Below are positions 15,502-23,126 of a stretch of DNA of 38,739 bases, piece after piece. Every line of letters begins with the position of its first letter. Position 1 is the first letter of the stretch. The position numbers and the translations under genes are program-made. The notes beneath the pieces are model-generated. The model was given only the letters and a program-made list of their open reading frames with translations, did not search any database and was not told the origin of the DNA. Source of the DNA: Bacteroidales bacterium (GTDB lineage Bacteria; Bacteroidota; Bacteroidia; Bacteroidales; UBA932); assembly GCA_017561865.1 (NCBI GenBank), contig JAFZBH010000030.1, forward strand, positions 1-38,739, in the 5' to 3' direction.

Positions 15502-15756
15502 TTGTCATCCCGAGCTTGTCGAGAGGCTGGATTCCCTGCGGATATAGCGTGATGAGTAACTCGCTGGGTATCAGCCAGAACTGAAAAGCGTGGGGGTCAT
15601 TTTGACCCCCACGCTTCTTGTAAAACATTCTGGTTCAATCAGTTCCCCATCACGCCTCGACGTACTTTTCCTGAAGGCCAGGATCGGAGCGGAGCGACGC
15701 AGGGGGTTTTTGGGGAACGCCCCCCAATGAATCGGGCCCGCCGGGCCAACGCCTGC
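15502..15756. other. Repeat-rich gap between prfA and fabF
   Basis: 255 bp without a gene, the longest gap in the window. It holds a short repeat-like GTCATCCCGAGCTTGTCGAG (15504-15523, degenerate copy of the dispersed repeat family), the 107-bp palindromic element (15548-15654), a GC-rich part with potential stems (TGGGG/CCCCA near 15711-15726, GGCCC/GGGCC near 15735-15747), and the outer arm of an inverted repeat that enters fabF. A TTTTCCTGAAGGC at 15666-15678 resembles the fabF 3' end (15763-15774). Confidence 0.7.
15548..15654 (+). repeat. 107-bp palindromic element, copy 1
   Basis: Starts with CGTGATG and ends with CATCACG (terminal inverted repeat). The centre is a 14-bp perfect stem, AAGCGTGGGGGTCA (15586-15599) and TGACCCCCACGCTT (15603-15616), loop TTT, with 38 bp on each side. 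It aligns without gaps over the full 107 bp to the reverse complement of 37235-37341, about 80% identical by hand alignment. It lies between convergent prfA and fabF. Confidence 0.85.
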
Positions 15757-15786
15757 TTAGATTTTTCTGAAGGCTAAGCAGGCGTT
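15748..15786. repeat. 13-bp inverted repeat spanning the fabF stop codon
   Basis: AACGCCTGCTTAG (15748-15760) and CTAAGCAGGCGTT (15774-15786) are perfect inverted repeats around a 13-nt loop. The right arm is in the fabF coding end (codons for NACL), and the left arm contains the stop and continues beyond it. In the fabF mRNA this would form a strong hairpin at the end of translation, possibly a terminator or 3' end protector; there is no T run after it. Confidence 0.6.
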
Positions 15787-17001
15787 ATGGCCGCCGAAGC
15801 CGAAGGAATCCGACAAACCGAGATTGACATCCGCCTTGACGGCGACGTTGGGCGTATAGTCCAGGTCGCATTCGGGATCGGGGGCGTCCAGGTGCACCGT
15901 CGGCGGGATGATGCCCTCCTGCAGGGCGAGGACCGTGGCGACGGCCTCGATGGCGCCGGTGGCGCCGAACATATGGCCGTGCATCGACTTGGTGCTGCTG
16001 ATGTGGCACTTGTAGGCAAAATCTCCCATCGCAATCTTGTAGGCCTTGGTCTCGGCGACGTCGTTGAGAAGCGTCCCTGTACCGTGGGCGTTGATGTAGA
16101 CGTTGTCCTTGGCCGGATCGAAGCCCGACTGCTCCATCGCGATGCGGATGCACTCGGCCTGGGTCGTGCCGTCGGGGCGCGGTGCCGTGGCGTGGTAGGC
16201 GTCGCAGGTGCTGCCGTAGCCCGTGACTTCGGCATAGATGTGGGCGCCGCGCGCCTTCGCGTGCTCCATTTCCTCCAGGATCAGGATGGCGGAACCGTCG
16301 GCCATCACGAAGCCGCTGCGGTTGGCGTTGAACGGCAGGGAAGCGTACTGCGGGTCCGTGGAGCGGGTGAGCGCCTTGGCATTCGCGAAGCCGGCGATGC
16401 CGATGGGGATGGTGCAGTGGTCCGTGCCGCCCGCGATCACGGCGTCGGCATAGCCGTGCCGGATGGCGCGGTAAGCCTCGCCGATCGAGTGCGTCGAGGT
16501 GGCGCAGGCCGTCACGATGTCGATGCAGGAGGCCTGGGCGCCGAACTTGATGGCGATCTGCCCGCCCGCCATGTCGCTGATCATCGTCGGGACGAAGTTG
16601 GGCGAGACCCACTGCCCGGATGGATCCTCGAAGAACTTCTCCAGCTCGCGCTGGATGGTCGTGAAGCCGCCGATGCCCGATCCCACGTAGGTGGCCAGGC
16701 GGCCCGGCTCGATGTTCTCGCCGGACACGAGGCCGGCGTCCCGCATCGCCTGCCAGGCGGATGCCATCGCGAAAATGGTGAAGGGATCCTGCTTGCGGAT
16801 GAACGGCTTGTCCATCCCGTACTCCTCCGGATTGAAGTTCCGGACCATGCCGCCGATCTTGACGGCCAGGTTCTCCGTCGGGAACTCCGTGATATAATCG
16901 ATGCCGCACACGCCGTGGACGAGATTGTCCCAAAAAGTCTTGACGTCGTTGCCGATGCAGGACAGGACTCCCAGTCCGGTCACAGCCACTCTTTTGTCCA
17001 T
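15757..17001 (-). CDS. fabF: Beta-ketoacyl-ACP synthase II
   Basis: 414 aa, the condensing enzyme that elongates acyl-ACP with malonyl-ACP in type II fatty acid synthesis. N-terminus MDKRVAVTGLGVLSCIGN; the catalytic Cys166 lies in DIVTACATSTHSIGEA; the two active-site His are in INAHGTGTLLND and STKSMHGHMFGATGA; the end has LSDSFGFGGHNACLAFRK. It begins at the ATG at 17001, chosen because the upstream in-frame extension would precede the promoter. Length is that of a typical FabF. The 3' end carries a 13-bp inverted repeat over the stop codon. It is divergent from the LytTR gene. Confidence 0.96.
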   Translation of the reverse strand: MDKRVAVTGLGVLSCIGNDVKTFWDNLVHGVCGIDYITEFPTENLAVKIGGMVRNFNPEEYGMDKPFIRKQDPFTIFAMASAWQAMRDAGLVSGENIEPGRLATYVGSGIGGFTTIQRELEKFFEDPSGQWVSPNFVPTMISDMAGGQIAIKFGAQASCIDIVTACATSTHSIGEAYRAIRHGYADAVIAGGTDHCTIPIGIAGFANAKALTRSTDPQYASLPFNANRSGFVMADGSAILILEEMEHAKARGAHIYAEVTGYGSTCDAYHATAPRPDGTTQAECIRIAMEQSGFDPAKDNVYINAHGTGTLLNDVAETKAYKIAMGDFAYKCHISSTKSMHGHMFGATGAIEAVATVLALQEGIIPPTVHLDAPDPECDLDYTPNVAVKADVNLGLSDSFGFGGHNACLAFRKI

Positions 17002-17022
17002 AAGTTTCAATTTTTGACTGCG

Positions 17023-17030
17023 CAAAGGTA
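17023..17030 (-). promoter_or_regulatory. -7 box of fabF
   Basis: Minus-strand TACCTTTG (17030-17023), about 21 nt before the fabF ATG. No matching TTTG at 19-21 bp upstream. Confidence 0.5.
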
Positions 17031-17042
17031 GTAAATTATTCT

Positions 17043-17050
17043 TATATTTG
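17043..17050 (+). promoter_or_regulatory. -7 box of the LytTR operon
   Basis: TATATTTG at 17043-17050; the start would be near 17057, before the ATG at 17074. This argues against the GTG at 17050 as start codon. A -33 element is not clear. Confidence 0.5.
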
Positions 17051-17073
17051 TGATTCATAGGAAACCTGAGGGA

Positions 17074-17955
17074 ATGATTAAGCTTGGCGACCAGCTGCCC
17101 CGCTACCTGCTCGGAGCGGAGCCGATCCGGACGACCGTGGTGTACACGGCCTTGTTTTCGCTGCTCGTCATCCTGATCGGCATCCCCTTTTCGGCCGACG
17201 CCTGGTTCGCCCTCGGCGCCAGTCCGGCTTTCTCCTTCACCCTCGCGTTCGTCCTCGTCGCCGCGGCCGTCGTCATCGCGAGCCGCTCGCTGATGTACCG
17301 CTGCCGCACGCTCAAGAGTTTCACCCTGCTGGGCTACATCGCCTGGAATGCGGCGGAGGCCGTGGCCGTGGCGCTGCTCTATGTCCTCTTCACCCGCAAG
17401 GGGGCGGAGCTCGGCATCATCGCCGCGGATCCGCGCGAGGACAGCACGGTTTTCCTCAGCGCACTGGTCTATTCCGCCGTGTGCCTGTGCGTCCCGTTCG
17501 CGTTCTGCGCGCTGCGCTTCGCCCTGCAGGACAAGGACAACACCATCCGCCTGATGAACTACGGCAACGTGGTCAGCGACAAGCCCGCCGTCCCGTACAC
17601 CGACAAGCGCATCACCCTGTTCGACAACAACGGCGTGCTCAAGTTCTCCATCAGCTCGGACAGCCTCTATCTCATCGAATCGGACGACAATTACATCGTC
17701 GCGTGGTATCTCGACAGCGCCGGAGAGATGAAACAGTATATGCTACGCTGCCGGCTCAAGACGGTGGAGGACAGTTTCTCGGACAGCGAGCTGGTCCGCT
17801 GCCACCGCAAATACATCGTCAACATCCGCAAGATCTCGATCCTCAAGTCCGAGAAAGAAGGCTACCGGATCGAGTTCGATACCGACTCCCTGGAGTCCAT
17901 CCCCATTTCCAAGACCTACGAGCAGGCCGTGCTGGCCCGCTTCAATTCGCGATAG
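17074..17955 (+). CDS. Membrane-bound LytTR-type transcription regulator
   Basis: 293 aa from the ATG at 17074 (MIKLGDQLPRYLLG), chosen over the GTG at 17050 that overlaps the -7 box. About four transmembrane segments lie in residues 18-155 (TTVVYTALFSLLVILIG, AFSFTLAFVLVAAAVVIA, YIAWNAAEAVAVALLYVLF, VFLSALVYSAVCLCVPFAF). The C-terminal 100 residues are a LytTR DNA-binding domain: ISSDSLYLIESDDNYIVAWYLD, the MLRCRLKTVEDSF segment and the hallmark LVRCHRKYIVNIRKI. No receiver domain is present, so it is presumably a membrane-sensing regulator by itself (inference). The DUF4293 gene follows after 3 bp. Confidence 0.9.
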   Translation: MIKLGDQLPRYLLGAEPIRTTVVYTALFSLLVILIGIPFSADAWFALGASPAFSFTLAFVLVAAAVVIASRSLMYRCRTLKSFTLLGYIAWNAAEAVAVALLYVLFTRKGAELGIIAADPREDSTVFLSALVYSAVCLCVPFAFCALRFALQDKDNTIRLMNYGNVVSDKPAVPYTDKRITLFDNNGVLKFSISSDSLYLIESDDNYIVAWYLDSAGEMKQYMLRCRLKTVEDSFSDSELVRCHRKYIVNIRKISILKSEKEGYRIEFDTDSLESIPISKTYEQAVLARFNSR

Positions 17956-17958
17956 ATT

Positions 17959-18360
17959 ATGTGGCAAAGAATCCAAACCCTGTATCTGCTGCTGGCGACG
18001 GGACTCGTCGCCGCCCTGTTCTTCTGCACCAAGGCCGGTGACGTCACCTATACCGAATACTGGCCCTACCTGGTCCTGCTGCTCATCACCGGTTTCCTCC
18101 AGGTGATGGCCCTGACCACCTACAAGCACCGCATTTTCCAGATGCGCACCTCCACCCTGTCGGCCATCATCCTGATCGCCCTCCAGGGCTGGCTGGTGTA
18201 TGATTTCATCTCCACGCACAATACGCCGGTCTTCCACGTGACGGCGGTCTTCCCGGTTGTTGCGGCCATCCTCGACTTCCTCGCTGCGCGGAGCATCCTC
18301 GCCGACGAACTGCTGGTGCGCAGCGCCGACCGCCTGCGCGCCGCCAAAAGAAAGAAATAA
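17959..18360 (+). CDS. DUF4293 family membrane protein
   Basis: 133 aa with four hydrophobic segments: LYLLLATGLVAALFFC at the N-terminus, YWPYLVLLLITGFLQVMALTTY, STLSAIILIALQGWLVYDF and VFHVTAVFPVVAAILDFLAARSI. It ends with the positively charged tail RLRAAKRKK. The start MWQRIQTLYL is typical of the DUF4293 family, which is restricted to Bacteroidetes and of unknown function. It sits in a run between the LytTR regulator (3 bp upstream) and the uridine phosphorylase (19 bp downstream). Confidence 0.88.
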   Translation: MWQRIQTLYLLLATGLVAALFFCTKAGDVTYTEYWPYLVLLLITGFLQVMALTTYKHRIFQMRTSTLSAIILIALQGWLVYDFISTHNTPVFHVTAVFPVVAAILDFLAARSILADELLVRSADRLRAAKRKK

Positions 18361-18379
18361 CCCGTAAAACCACATTGAT

Positions 18380-19249
18380 ATGAGAATCCCCGAATCCGAA
18401 CTGATCATCAACGGCGACGGCTCCGCGTTCCACCTGCACATCCGTCCCGAGCAGCTGGCCGACAACGTGATCCTCGTGGGCGATCCCGGCCGGGTCGCCA
18501 TGGTCAAATCCTACTTCTCCTCGATCGAGGCGGAAGGCGCCTCGCGCGAATTCGTCTGGGCCACCGGCCTGTACAACGGCAAGCGCCTGACGGTCCTGTC
18601 GACCGGTATCGGCACGGACAACATCGACATCGTGGCGACGGAGCTCGACGCCCTCGCGAACGTGGATTTCAACACCCGTGAAGTTCTGCCCGAGCACCGC
18701 ACGCTGGACATCCTGCGCATCGGCACCTGCGGCGCCATCCAGCCGGAGATTCCGCTCGGCGCCTTCATCTTCTCGCACATCTCCATCGGCTGCGACGGCC
18801 TGCTCAACTGGTATGAGAACCGCGACAGCATCGCCCTGCTCGATTTCGAGGAAGCCTTCAAGAAGCACGTTCACTGGGACAGGCACCTCCCGGATCCGTA
18901 TTTCGTGCGCGCCAGCGACAAGCTGATCGGCAAGTTCGCGGACTGCACCGTCAAGGGTATGACCATCTCCGCCTCCGGCTTCTACGGCCCGCAGGGGCGC
19001 GTGGTGCGCCAGGGCCTGGCGATGCCGAACATGCTCGAGGACTTCGAGTCTTTCGAGTTCAAGGGCTACAAGATCACCAACTTCGAGATGGAGGGCTCGG
19101 CCCTCGCCGGCATGGCCGCCAAACTCGGCCACAATGCCGCCACGGTCTGCTGCGCCATCGCGCACCGCTATCACAAGGGCGCCAACACGGACTACAAGCC
19201 GCGTGTGGCGGAACTCGTCGAACTCGCGCTCAACAAGTTGACGGAATAG
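18380..19249 (+). CDS. Nucleoside phosphorylase (uridine phosphorylase type)
   Basis: 289 aa of the PNP/UDP family, which splits nucleosides with phosphate into base and ribose-1-phosphate. Motifs: NVILVGDPGRVAMV (phosphate-binding N-terminus), STGIGTDNIDIVATEL, LRIGTCGAIQPEIPLGAF (substrate core), and the nucleoside-contact FEMEGSALAGMAAKLG. These fit uridine phosphorylase better than PNP because of the acidic EMEG motif and length. The middle has an inserted segment (NWYENRDSIALLDFEEAF). Preceded by DUF4293, followed 3 bp later by a lipoprotein gene; a pyrimidine-salvage role is inferred from the family. Confidence 0.9.
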   Translation: MRIPESELIINGDGSAFHLHIRPEQLADNVILVGDPGRVAMVKSYFSSIEAEGASREFVWATGLYNGKRLTVLSTGIGTDNIDIVATELDALANVDFNTREVLPEHRTLDILRIGTCGAIQPEIPLGAFIFSHISIGCDGLLNWYENRDSIALLDFEEAFKKHVHWDRHLPDPYFVRASDKLIGKFADCTVKGMTISASGFYGPQGRVVRQGLAMPNMLEDFESFEFKGYKITNFEMEGSALAGMAAKLGHNAATVCCAIAHRYHKGANTDYKPRVAELVELALNKLTE

Positions 19250-19252
19250 GCT

Positions 19253-19783
19253 ATGAGATGCGTGCGCATTGTCGTCCTGATCCTGCTCGCGGCATCCGTG
19301 CTGTCGTGCAAAAGCCCCGGCAAGCCCAAGCGCGAGAAGATCACGGACCCGGAACAGCAGGAAGCCTTGCGGACGCGCAAGGCTGACGTCCCGATCGACT
19401 CCCTGTTCACGGCAGGGGCCCTGAAGGAAGTCCTGTCCCCGTTCGAGAAGATTTCCATCGCCCATTATCTGTCCGACTTCAGAAGCGGGTATGGTGAATC
19501 GGCGGAGCCGGCTGCCCGGAAAAAATACGCCGACCGTCTCCGCAAGAAGGAAAAGATGAAGGAGGAAGAGGCGCTCGAAGCCGCCGCCAAGGCGGATTCC
19601 GCGGCGCTTGCCACGGTCCGCGTCAACACCCTCGACCGGCTGAACGTGACGCGGCAGAACCTGCCGGGCGAGGATTACAACCCGCCCCTGACCCTGTATT
19701 TCATCATCGTCCTGGTCCTGTTCGTGATCATTTTCACGATCCGGGTGATCCTGGCGTTCTTTGTCTCACCCAAACAAGATTAG
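19253..19783 (+). CDS. Lipoprotein with a C-terminal transmembrane segment, unknown function
   Basis: 176 aa. The N-terminus MRCVRIVVLILLAASVLSC carries a lipobox with Cys19. A charged middle, probably helical (RKKYADRLRKKEKMKEEEALEAAAKADS, about 89-116), is followed by a hydrophobic segment close to the C-terminus (LTLYFIIVLVLFVIIFTIRVILAFF, about 147-171). Anchoring at both ends is unusual for a lipoprotein. I do not recognise a family. It is 3 bp after uridine phosphorylase and 4 bp before the zinc-ribbon membrane protein, so a joint function with the latter is plausible (inference). Confidence 0.7.
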   Translation: MRCVRIVVLILLAASVLSCKSPGKPKREKITDPEQQEALRTRKADVPIDSLFTAGALKEVLSPFEKISIAHYLSDFRSGYGESAEPAARKKYADRLRKKEKMKEEEALEAAAKADSAALATVRVNTLDRLNVTRQNLPGEDYNPPLTLYFIIVLVLFVIIFTIRVILAFFVSPKQD

Positions 19784-19787
19784 CCTT

Positions 19788-21548
19788 ATGGACGAGAAAT
19801 TCATCAGAAGGCAGCCCCTTGCCATAGACCAGGAGGCCGAGGCCCGGGTGAAGGAATACATCAACGCCTATGCGGCCTCTTCCGAGGGGCATCCGTTCGC
19901 AGGTTACGGCGACGACATCAAGCTGGAGACCTATGAGCTCTGCCCCATCTACGTGGTGTCGCTGAGGACCCAGTACGACAAAAGGTACGTCAACAGGGGG
20001 CAGTATCCTTTCAAGAATACGACCCTTCCCGTCCGGACGGTCTTCAAGGAGTCCGACGTGGATCCCTGGTCCTTCAAGATGCACACCACGGACCGTTTCG
20101 TCGAGGACAACTGCACCCACGAAGTGGACGGCTCCCAGCACGTGGAGACTTGCGGGACCTGTTCCGGGAAAGGGGAGCTGACCTGCTCCAAGTGTGATGG
20201 ACGGGGGCTTGTGACCTGCTCTTCCTGCGGCGGAGACGGTACCATTCGCTGTACCAGTTGCGGCGGGAAGGGCGGCAGCACTTGCTCCTACTGCCACGGC
20301 ACCGGCGGCGTGCAGCAGTCCTATGAGGAGTCCTATACGATCAGGGACTATACGGGGCGGGAGCAAATCAGATACCGGACGAAATACAAGACGGTCACCT
20401 GCTCGCACTGTCGCGGAAAAGGAACTATTGTCTGCTCCTCCTGCGGCGGCAACGGTAATAAAGTCTGCAGGGAATGCGGAGGCAGCGGGGAGCTTGTCTG
20501 CGGGAATTGCCACGGCACGGGCAAGGTGACCTGCCAGACCTGCAAGGGTTGTGGCCGGCTCGTCCACGCCATCTACGTAGACCAGAAGCTGTATAATACC
20601 CGGAGCAAGGTGTATTTCTTCGATCCCCGGGTCCGCGACGTCGCGGAGATTTATGAAAAGGACAGCTACCGTGGGCAGTGGGTGCTCGACCGGAAGGAAG
20701 AGCGGCTCGAGCGCGGATTCTTCCGCGGCGAGAGCGAGATGGCCGAGCAGCTGGACGGTTTCCTCGATAAACACGCGGAAGACGTTTCGACGGGTTGCCA
20801 CATCCTGTTCCAGCAGGCGGGCATCCTGCGTGTGGACGCCTGGTGGGTAGAGTATACCTACGAGGGGAAGCACTATGACGGCGTCATCTCGGAGGACCAT
20901 TTCTATGCTGGCGTCTCGCCGATCACCGAATTCGGCGACGAAGTCCTGGAGAAGGTGGACAAGGCCCTTGGCGGCACGGGCACGCTCAAGGCCCGCAAGC
21001 TCGTCGAGCAGGCGGAGAGCCTGGACGTGTATGACAACCGTGCCAGGGTCCAGAAGCTGCGGGAACTGGTGGAGAAGCATCTCAACACGTTGTACAGGCT
21101 GGGCACGGACCTGATGTTCTGGCTCATCGCCCTGTTCGTGACGCCTTTCCTGTACAATTTCTACGACAGCCTGAATCCCGTCCTCCGCTACGCGCATTTC
21201 ACCAACGACCCCGCGTGGGCGCCGTACAGCTGGCTGCCGGCCGTCCAGTGCGTCATCTTCCTGATCCTGCTGCTCCTGGCCAGGATCGTGTTGAACGTCA
21301 CCAACCACGGCAAGGACCGCCACGTTTCCGTGTTCGGGTTCATACTGGCCGGAATGGGCGTGTATCTGCTGATTTCGCTCGTGATCCTGGCCGTGCTGCT
21401 GGGCCTGAACTACCTGGGCGTGTCCATCGTGACGACCTGGACGGGTTTTGCCGTGTGGCGCGTGATCCGCTTCTTCCTGTTTGCTGTGGTGCTGATCATC
21501 GCCCTGCTCGTCGAGCTGGTGAAGTGGCTCTGGGGCCTGATCTTCTAG
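19788..21548 (+). CDS. Membrane protein with ten CxxCxGxG zinc-ribbon repeats
   Basis: 586 aa; start ATG 4 bp after the previous stop. Residues 122-255 contain ten CxxC units in two blocks of five: Cys122, 133, 144, 155, 166 and 205, 216, 227, 238, 249, each start exactly 11 residues after the previous within a block, mostly CxxCxGxG as in DnaJ's zinc domain (CSKCDGRG, CSSCGGDG, CTSCGGKG, CSYCHGTG, CSHCRGKG, CRECGGSG). The blocks are joined by about 35 residues (QQSYEESYTIRDYTGREQ). There is no J domain. The C-terminal 150 residues have about four membrane segments (442-458, 483-503, 514-545, 557-580). A membrane-tethered chaperone or RNA-binding role is speculation. The opposite strand is convergent, the esterase stop being 1 bp away. 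Confidence 0.85.
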   Translation: MDEKFIRRQPLAIDQEAEARVKEYINAYAASSEGHPFAGYGDDIKLETYELCPIYVVSLRTQYDKRYVNRGQYPFKNTTLPVRTVFKESDVDPWSFKMHTTDRFVEDNCTHEVDGSQHVETCGTCSGKGELTCSKCDGRGLVTCSSCGGDGTIRCTSCGGKGGSTCSYCHGTGGVQQSYEESYTIRDYTGREQIRYRTKYKTVTCSHCRGKGTIVCSSCGGNGNKVCRECGGSGELVCGNCHGTGKVTCQTCKGCGRLVHAIYVDQKLYNTRSKVYFFDPRVRDVAEIYEKDSYRGQWVLDRKEERLERGFFRGESEMAEQLDGFLDKHAEDVSTGCHILFQQAGILRVDAWWVEYTYEGKHYDGVISEDHFYAGVSPITEFGDEVLEKVDKALGGTGTLKARKLVEQAESLDVYDNRARVQKLRELVEKHLNTLYRLGTDLMFWLIALFVTPFLYNFYDSLNPVLRYAHFTNDPAWAPYSWLPAVQCVIFLILLLLARIVLNVTNHGKDRHVSVFGFILAGMGVYLLISLVILAVLLGLNYLGVSIVTTWTGFAVWRVIRFFLFAVVLIIALLVELVKWLWGLIF

Positions 21549-21549
21549 C

Positions 21550-22491
21550 TTAATACAGATCCCGGGCGGTCGCTTTGGCCCAGTCCGGGACGGGGATTTC
21601 CTCGTCCCGGACGAGGGCGTCGAGCGGGCGGTGTATGCCGCGGATCACGTTCTCTTCCAGGAAGCGGAGCTCCTCGGGGAGGTTGCGCCGCATCGTGGCG
21701 GCGATCTCGTGGCCGGAACCCTCGAAGCGATAGATCTGATAGTTCGCCCCGGCCTTCTTCAGCTTCTTGGACAGGGCGTCGCTGCCGGCGAACTGCTTGC
21801 CCGGCAGGGAGATCTGTCCGTAAGGGACGATCTTGTCGGCGGTGCCGTGCAGCAGCAGGACCGGACAGGGTTTCTGCGGGAAGCGTATCTTCCCTTCCAT
21901 CGAAAAGACGGCGCCCGAAAAGGCCATGATGCCTGCATAGTTGAAACCGGCGGGAAGCCCCTTTGCGCCCTCCATTCCGTTGCAGATCTCCCATTCGGCT
22001 TCGAGGGCCGTGATGGCGCCCGCCGACGAGCCGCTGACGATGATCCGCTCGGGATCGATGCCGAGCGACTCCGCGTTGTCCAGCAGATAAAGGGTGGCGG
22101 CGAACAGGTCATCCACGGCCATCTGGACGGCGCTCCGGAGCACGGGGAGCAGGGACAGGCGGTTTTTGGGATGCACCCCCTTCATCCCCAGCCGGTAGTC
22201 GATGGCGGCCACGTGGTAGCCCGCATCGGCGAGCTCCCGGTACCAGATACAGTCTCCCGGCTGGTTGCGCTGCCCCATCACGAAACCGCCCCCGAAGACG
22301 TGGATGACGAGCGGCTTGCGCTCCGCATCGGCGCAGGGGCCGCTGCCGGGCGCGGCGGCGTAGAAGTCCAGCAGCAGCTCGCACGTGTCGCGCTGCGCAA
22401 AAAGCAGGGTGGCATCCGGGCCGGCAGGGCGCTCCTGGGCGTACAGGGAGGCGCAGGACAGGAGCAGGATCAGGGGCAGGAATCGTTTCAT
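21550..22491 (-). CDS. Secreted alpha/beta hydrolase (esterase)
   Basis: 313 aa with a signal peptide (MKRFLPLILLLSCASLYA). The fold signature HVFGGGFVMGQRNQPGD supplies an oxyanion hole of the GGG type, VAAIDYRLG follows, the nucleophile Ser is in IIVSGSSAGAITALEAE (GxSxG), the Asp is probably in LLLHGTADKIVPYG and the His in FEGSGHEIAATM. This suits BD-FAE/carboxylesterase families. Substrate unknown; carbohydrate esters or acyl esters are typical. Its ATG overlaps the stop of the Clp-N gene by one base, so both are co-translated from one transcript. It converges on the zinc-ribbon gene with only 1 bp between stops. Confidence 0.88.
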   Translation of the reverse strand: MKRFLPLILLLSCASLYAQERPAGPDATLLFAQRDTCELLLDFYAAAPGSGPCADAERKPLVIHVFGGGFVMGQRNQPGDCIWYRELADAGYHVAAIDYRLGMKGVHPKNRLSLLPVLRSAVQMAVDDLFAATLYLLDNAESLGIDPERIIVSGSSAGAITALEAEWEICNGMEGAKGLPAGFNYAGIMAFSGAVFSMEGKIRFPQKPCPVLLLHGTADKIVPYGQISLPGKQFAGSDALSKKLKKAGANYQIYRFEGSGHEIAATMRRNLPEELRFLEENVIRGIHRPLDALVRDEEIPVPDWAKATARDLY

Positions 22492-23045
22492 CAGCTATAC
22501 AGGTTGGTGGGGTCGCCGGCTTCGCTCCACAGGCGGGTGAGCTGTTCGCCCAGCGGGCCCAGCAGGTCTTCGATACGGGGCAGGACCGTCTCCGAGGGCG
22601 GCAGGGCGAAGTTCCGTTCGCGCATCAGTGAATACAGGGAGGCGTAGTCGAGCTGCCGGTCGCGGAGCAGGTCCGCGGCGGTGCTCTCTTCGTGCCGGAC
22701 GAGCGAGAGCAGCAGGTGGGTCGAGAAGATGTCGTGTCCGCCTTGCTTGAGCGCTTCATAGGCGGCTCCGCCCACGAGCGCGGCGGCGCCGCGCGTCGGC
22801 CGTATCCGCCCCTGGTCCTGCCAGGGGACCGCCCGGTCGGCAAAGATACGCTCGTCGATGGCCTGCTTGAGCGCCTCCAGGTCCACCCCGCAGGCGGTCA
22901 GCACGCGACAGGCATCATTGTCCCGGTGGCGCAGCAGGCCGAGCGCGATGTGGTCCGCGCCCAGGCCGTAGCTGCCGGTGCGCATCGCCTCGTCGCGGGC
23001 GTAGCAGAGGATGGTCTGCAGTTCTGCTGAAAACTTGATCTCCAT
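22491..23045 (-). CDS. Stand-alone Clp N-terminal domain protein
   Basis: 184 aa with two Clp repeats of the ClpA/ClpC N-domain type: FSAELQTILCYARDEAMRTGSYGLGADHIALGLLRHRDNDACRVLTACG, then AYEALKQGGHDIFSTHLLLSLVRHEESTAADLL. There is no AAA+ module, so it cannot unfold substrates by itself; lone Clp-N proteins (ClpS-like adaptors or decoys) may hand substrates to ClpC or compete for adaptors (inference). The rest is a C-terminal tail of about 50 residues (VLPRIEDLLGPLGEQLTRLW). Coupled by a one-base overlap to the esterase gene. Promoter -7 box at 23062-23069. Confidence 0.87.
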   Translation of the reverse strand: MEIKFSAELQTILCYARDEAMRTGSYGLGADHIALGLLRHRDNDACRVLTACGVDLEALKQAIDERIFADRAVPWQDQGRIRPTRGAAALVGGAAYEALKQGGHDIFSTHLLLSLVRHEESTAADLLRDRQLDYASLYSLMRERNFALPPSETVLPRIEDLLGPLGEQLTRLWSEAGDPTNLYS

Positions 23046-23061
23046 CGGTCCAAATTATGGA

Positions 23062-23069
23062 CAAAAATA
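23062..23069 (-). promoter_or_regulatory. -7 box of the Clp-N/esterase run
   Basis: Minus-strand TATTTTTG (23069-23062), 16 nt before the ATG at 23045. No clear -33 element. Confidence 0.5.
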
Positions 23070-23092
23070 GCAAATTAATCGGATTTTTTGGT

Positions 23093-23100
23093 TAATTTTG
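23093..23100 (+). promoter_or_regulatory. -7 box of gyrA
   Basis: TAATTTTG at 23093-23100, about 26 bp before the gyrA ATG at 23127. No clear -33 element at the usual distance. Confidence 0.5.
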
Positions 23101-23126
23101 CGTGTTTAGAACTATAGTGTTTTTTT

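Noticed and set aside
20151-20556. 33-bp periodic repeats suggestive of a CRISPR array
   Set aside because: The period comes from 11-residue CxxCxGxG protein repeats in frame; units differ at the DNA level and there are no conserved direct repeats or spacers.
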